From positions 1-6,932 of the forward strand of contig QHZC01000276.1 in assembly GCA_003224515.1 (NCBI GenBank): a stretch of DNA of 6,932 bases, read 5' to 3'. Source of the stretch: Acidobacteriota bacterium (lineage in GTDB: Bacteria > Acidobacteriota > Terriglobia > Acidiferrales > UBA7541). The position numbers and the translations under genes were made by a program. The notes beneath the pieces were generated by a model that made no database searches, was not told the origin of the DNA, and saw only the letters and a program-made list of their open reading frames with translations. Shown in pieces: positions 5,791 to 6,932 of the stretch; position 1 is the first letter of the stretch, and every line of letters begins with the position of its first letter.

Positions 5791-6932
5791 TCAAAAGGCC
5801 TGCACGCCTTGTTGTTTTTGTTTTATGCAGGCCTCCTGTGCTGGCCTGCGGCTGCATCCGCTCAGTCTCATCCGAAGGATGCCGAGTGGCCTACCTACGC
5901 CGCCGATCTCGCAGGGACTCGATACCGGCCGCTGGATCAGATCAACGCCTCCAATTTCAGCGACCTCGAAATCGCCTGGCGCATCAAGACGGACAACTTC
6001 GGCGACCGCCCGGAGTACAAGCTCGAAGGAACGCCGCTGATGGTAAACGGCGTTTTGTACGCGACGGCAGGATCGCGCCGCGCGGTGATTGCCCTGGATC
6101 CGGCCACCGGGGAATTGCTCTGGATCCATGGCGAGCATGAGGGAAAGCGCGGGGGGGCCGCTCCCCGTCAACTTTCTGGCCGCGGGCTGGCGTATTGGTC
6201 CGACGGCAAGGAAGAGCGAATCCTGTATGTAACCCCGGGGTTTCGGCTCATCTGTTTGGACGCCAAGACGGGTGCTCGAATTCCTTCCTTTGGAAACAAC
6301 GGCGAAGTGGATCTGAAGCTCAACGACGATCAGGACATTTTCCCGGATTTGGTTACCGGCGAAATCGGCATCCAGTCCGCACCGGTGGTGGCGAAAGACA
6401 CGGTGATTATTGGCGCGGCCTTCCGCGAAGGCATGACGCCGAAGAGCATGCGCAACAATAAGGGATACGTGCGCGGATTCGACGTTCGAACCGGCAGGCG
6501 GCTCTGGATTTTCCACACCATCCCGAAGAAGGGCGAGTTTGGCTACGACACGTGGGAAAAGGGTTCAGCGGAATATACGGGCAACACCGGTGTGTGGACG
6601 CAAATCACCGTGGATGAGCAACTCGGATTGGTCTACTTGCCGGTGGAGTCGCCGACCAGCGATTTTTACGGCGGGCACCGGCCGGGAAATAACTTGTTCG
6701 GCGAGACTCTGGTTTGTGTGGATTTGAAAACCGGAGAGCGCAAGTGGCACTTCCAATTGGTGCACCACCCGCTGTGGGACATGGACATTTCCTCCGCGCC
6801 CATCCTTGCGGACATCACCGTCGACGGAAAACCCGTCAAGGCCGTGGCCCAGCCGTCGAAGCAAGGATTTCTTTACGTTTTTGATCGCCTGACCGGCAAA
6901 CCGATCTGGCCAATTCCGGAGCGGCCGGTGGA
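4795..6932 (+). CDS. In-frame DapA-family aldolase / PQQ-dependent dehydrogenase fusion ORF (partial, runs off window)
   Basis: One open frame of 712 full codons has no stop from the ATG at 4795 to the window end. I read each line in this frame and found none. Residues 1-32 are a Tat-type signal, 43-330 a complete DHDPS/N-acetylneuraminate lyase-family domain, 331-357 a basic stretch, hydrophobic segment and AxA site, and 362 onward a quinoprotein beta-propeller. The start is secure (AAGGAGG 5 nt before ATG). As one chain, a Tat signal puts the aldolase outside, and the second hydrophobic segment would then send the propeller inward unless cleaved or exported separately, which is odd. Possibilities are a true fusion, internal initiation at the ATG at 5764, or an indel at the A6 run (5753-5758). 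With one base fewer there, the aldolase gene would end at TGA 5765-5767, overlapping ATG 5764-5766. Confidence 0.8.
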   Translation, partial: MPTTRRTFLGAVGATAALEAAGGAKIPEALAAEPRRANVPAVSNGKVLFWVAASTPCDKNLKFDEELYKDVLAYLKVNGADGVVVLGTTGEFPSFSVVERKKVAETAFKHRNGLNIIVSPGTANFPETMELSQHAEANGADGLLVVPPFYYKHPRLDGLTRYFSMLFEQVKIPVNLYHIPFATGVPISHELLHAMEKYPNLAGIKDSVSDPKVYHDFVAEFPKLNMRTGTTENLKYALDHDMGAILAEGNNFTKQIAAVFAAKRAGKDISEPIAKLEAAMKLLREGGVDEYGPMKYALSLQMGTRQFYQRPPNSDVTDEQKTKMKQALREKKSKGLHALLFLFYAGLLCWPAAASAQSHPKDAEWPTYAADLAGTRYRPLDQINASNFSDLEIAWRIKTDNFGDRPEYKLEGTPLMVNGVLYATAGSRRAVIALDPATGELLWIHGEHEGKRGGAAPRQLSGRGLAYWSDGKEERILYVTPGFRLICLDAKTGARIPSFGNNGEVDLKLNDDQDIFPDLVTGEIGIQSAPVVAKDTVIIGAAFREGMTPKSMRNNKGYVRGFDVRTGRRLWIFHTIPKKGEFGYDTWEKGSAEYTGNTGVWTQITVDEQLGLVYLPVESPTSDFYGGHRPGNNLFGETLVCVDLKTGERKWHFQLVHHPLWDMDISSAPILADITVDGKPVKAVAQPSKQGFLYVFDRLTGKPIWPIPERPV
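5764..6932 (+). other. Quinoprotein module: PQQ-dependent glucose-dehydrogenase-like protein (3' end missing)
   Basis: From the internal ATG at 5764 the sequence reads as an ideal Sec signal peptide: basic MKQALREKKSKG, hydrophobic LHALLFLFYAGLLCWPA, then AASAQ with AxA cleavage. The mature part starts like the membrane glucose dehydrogenase/quinate dehydrogenase group of PQQ enzymes: AEWPTYAADLAGTRYRPLDQ (363-382 of the fused frame). It continues with the propeller W-motif ALDPATGELLWIH (433-445), LICLDAKTG (486-494), IQSAPVV (526-532), GFDVRTGRRLWIFHT (562-576), YGGHRPG (625-631), HHPLWDMDISSAP (657-669) and GFLYVFDRLTGKPIW (691-705). HHxLWDMD is conserved around the active site of Gcd-type enzymes. 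These oxidise sugars or polyols in the periplasm and pass electrons to ubiquinone. There is no multi-helix membrane anchor before the propeller, unlike Gcd. The start codon has no good ribosome site of its own. The substrate is not determinable. Confidence 0.88.

Noticed and set aside
5791..6516. Minus-strand open frame (241 codons) opposite the quinoprotein
   Set aside because: Shadow of the PQQ dehydrogenase coding strand; no recognisable motif and no ribosome site supporting it.

Overview
The window looks like a chromosomal segment from a GC-rich environmental bacterium, most likely an acidobacterium. This is inferred from the gene mix: Tat-exported M20 peptidase-like and DapA-like proteins, a secreted BNR/YCF48-type propeller and a periplasmic PQQ dehydrogenase. 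No rRNA or marker gene confirms it.

Left part (1-598): no protein gene is convincing. It holds a compact unit that looks like a small-RNA gene: a TTGACA-17-TACAAA promoter (208-236), about 175 nt of foldable sequence, and a very strong rho-independent terminator (377-418). The fold (long interrupted hairpin with a 14-nt single-sided bubble) is reminiscent of 6S RNA, but identity is unproven. A plus-strand ABC ATPase of the ModF/YlmA type, without a visible permease, follows at 599-1387. Directly after it lies a broken VapC-like PIN-domain toxin gene (1365-1706), with one in-frame stop and two frameshifts, one caused by a 5-bp tandem duplication.

Middle part (1763-4593, minus strand): a two-gene operon with a TGATG stop/start overlap. 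The upstream gene encodes a secreted Asp-box (BNR/YCF48-like) beta-propeller. The downstream gene encodes a Tat-exported M20-family hydrolase homologue in which three of the five expected metal ligands appear to be replaced.

Right part (4795-6932, plus strand, divergent from the operon): one uninterrupted reading frame that begins as a Tat-signal DapA/NAL-family Schiff-base aldolase and continues, without a stop codon, into a signal peptide and a PQQ-dependent glucose-dehydrogenase-like quinoprotein that runs off the window. This is either a real fusion with an odd topology or two genes joined by an indel. The join contains an A6 run and an ATGA that would be a normal stop/start overlap if one base were missing.

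All products encoded from 1763 to the right edge carry export signals, so the region reads as an envelope/periplasm-directed locus. A shared pathway is inference only.
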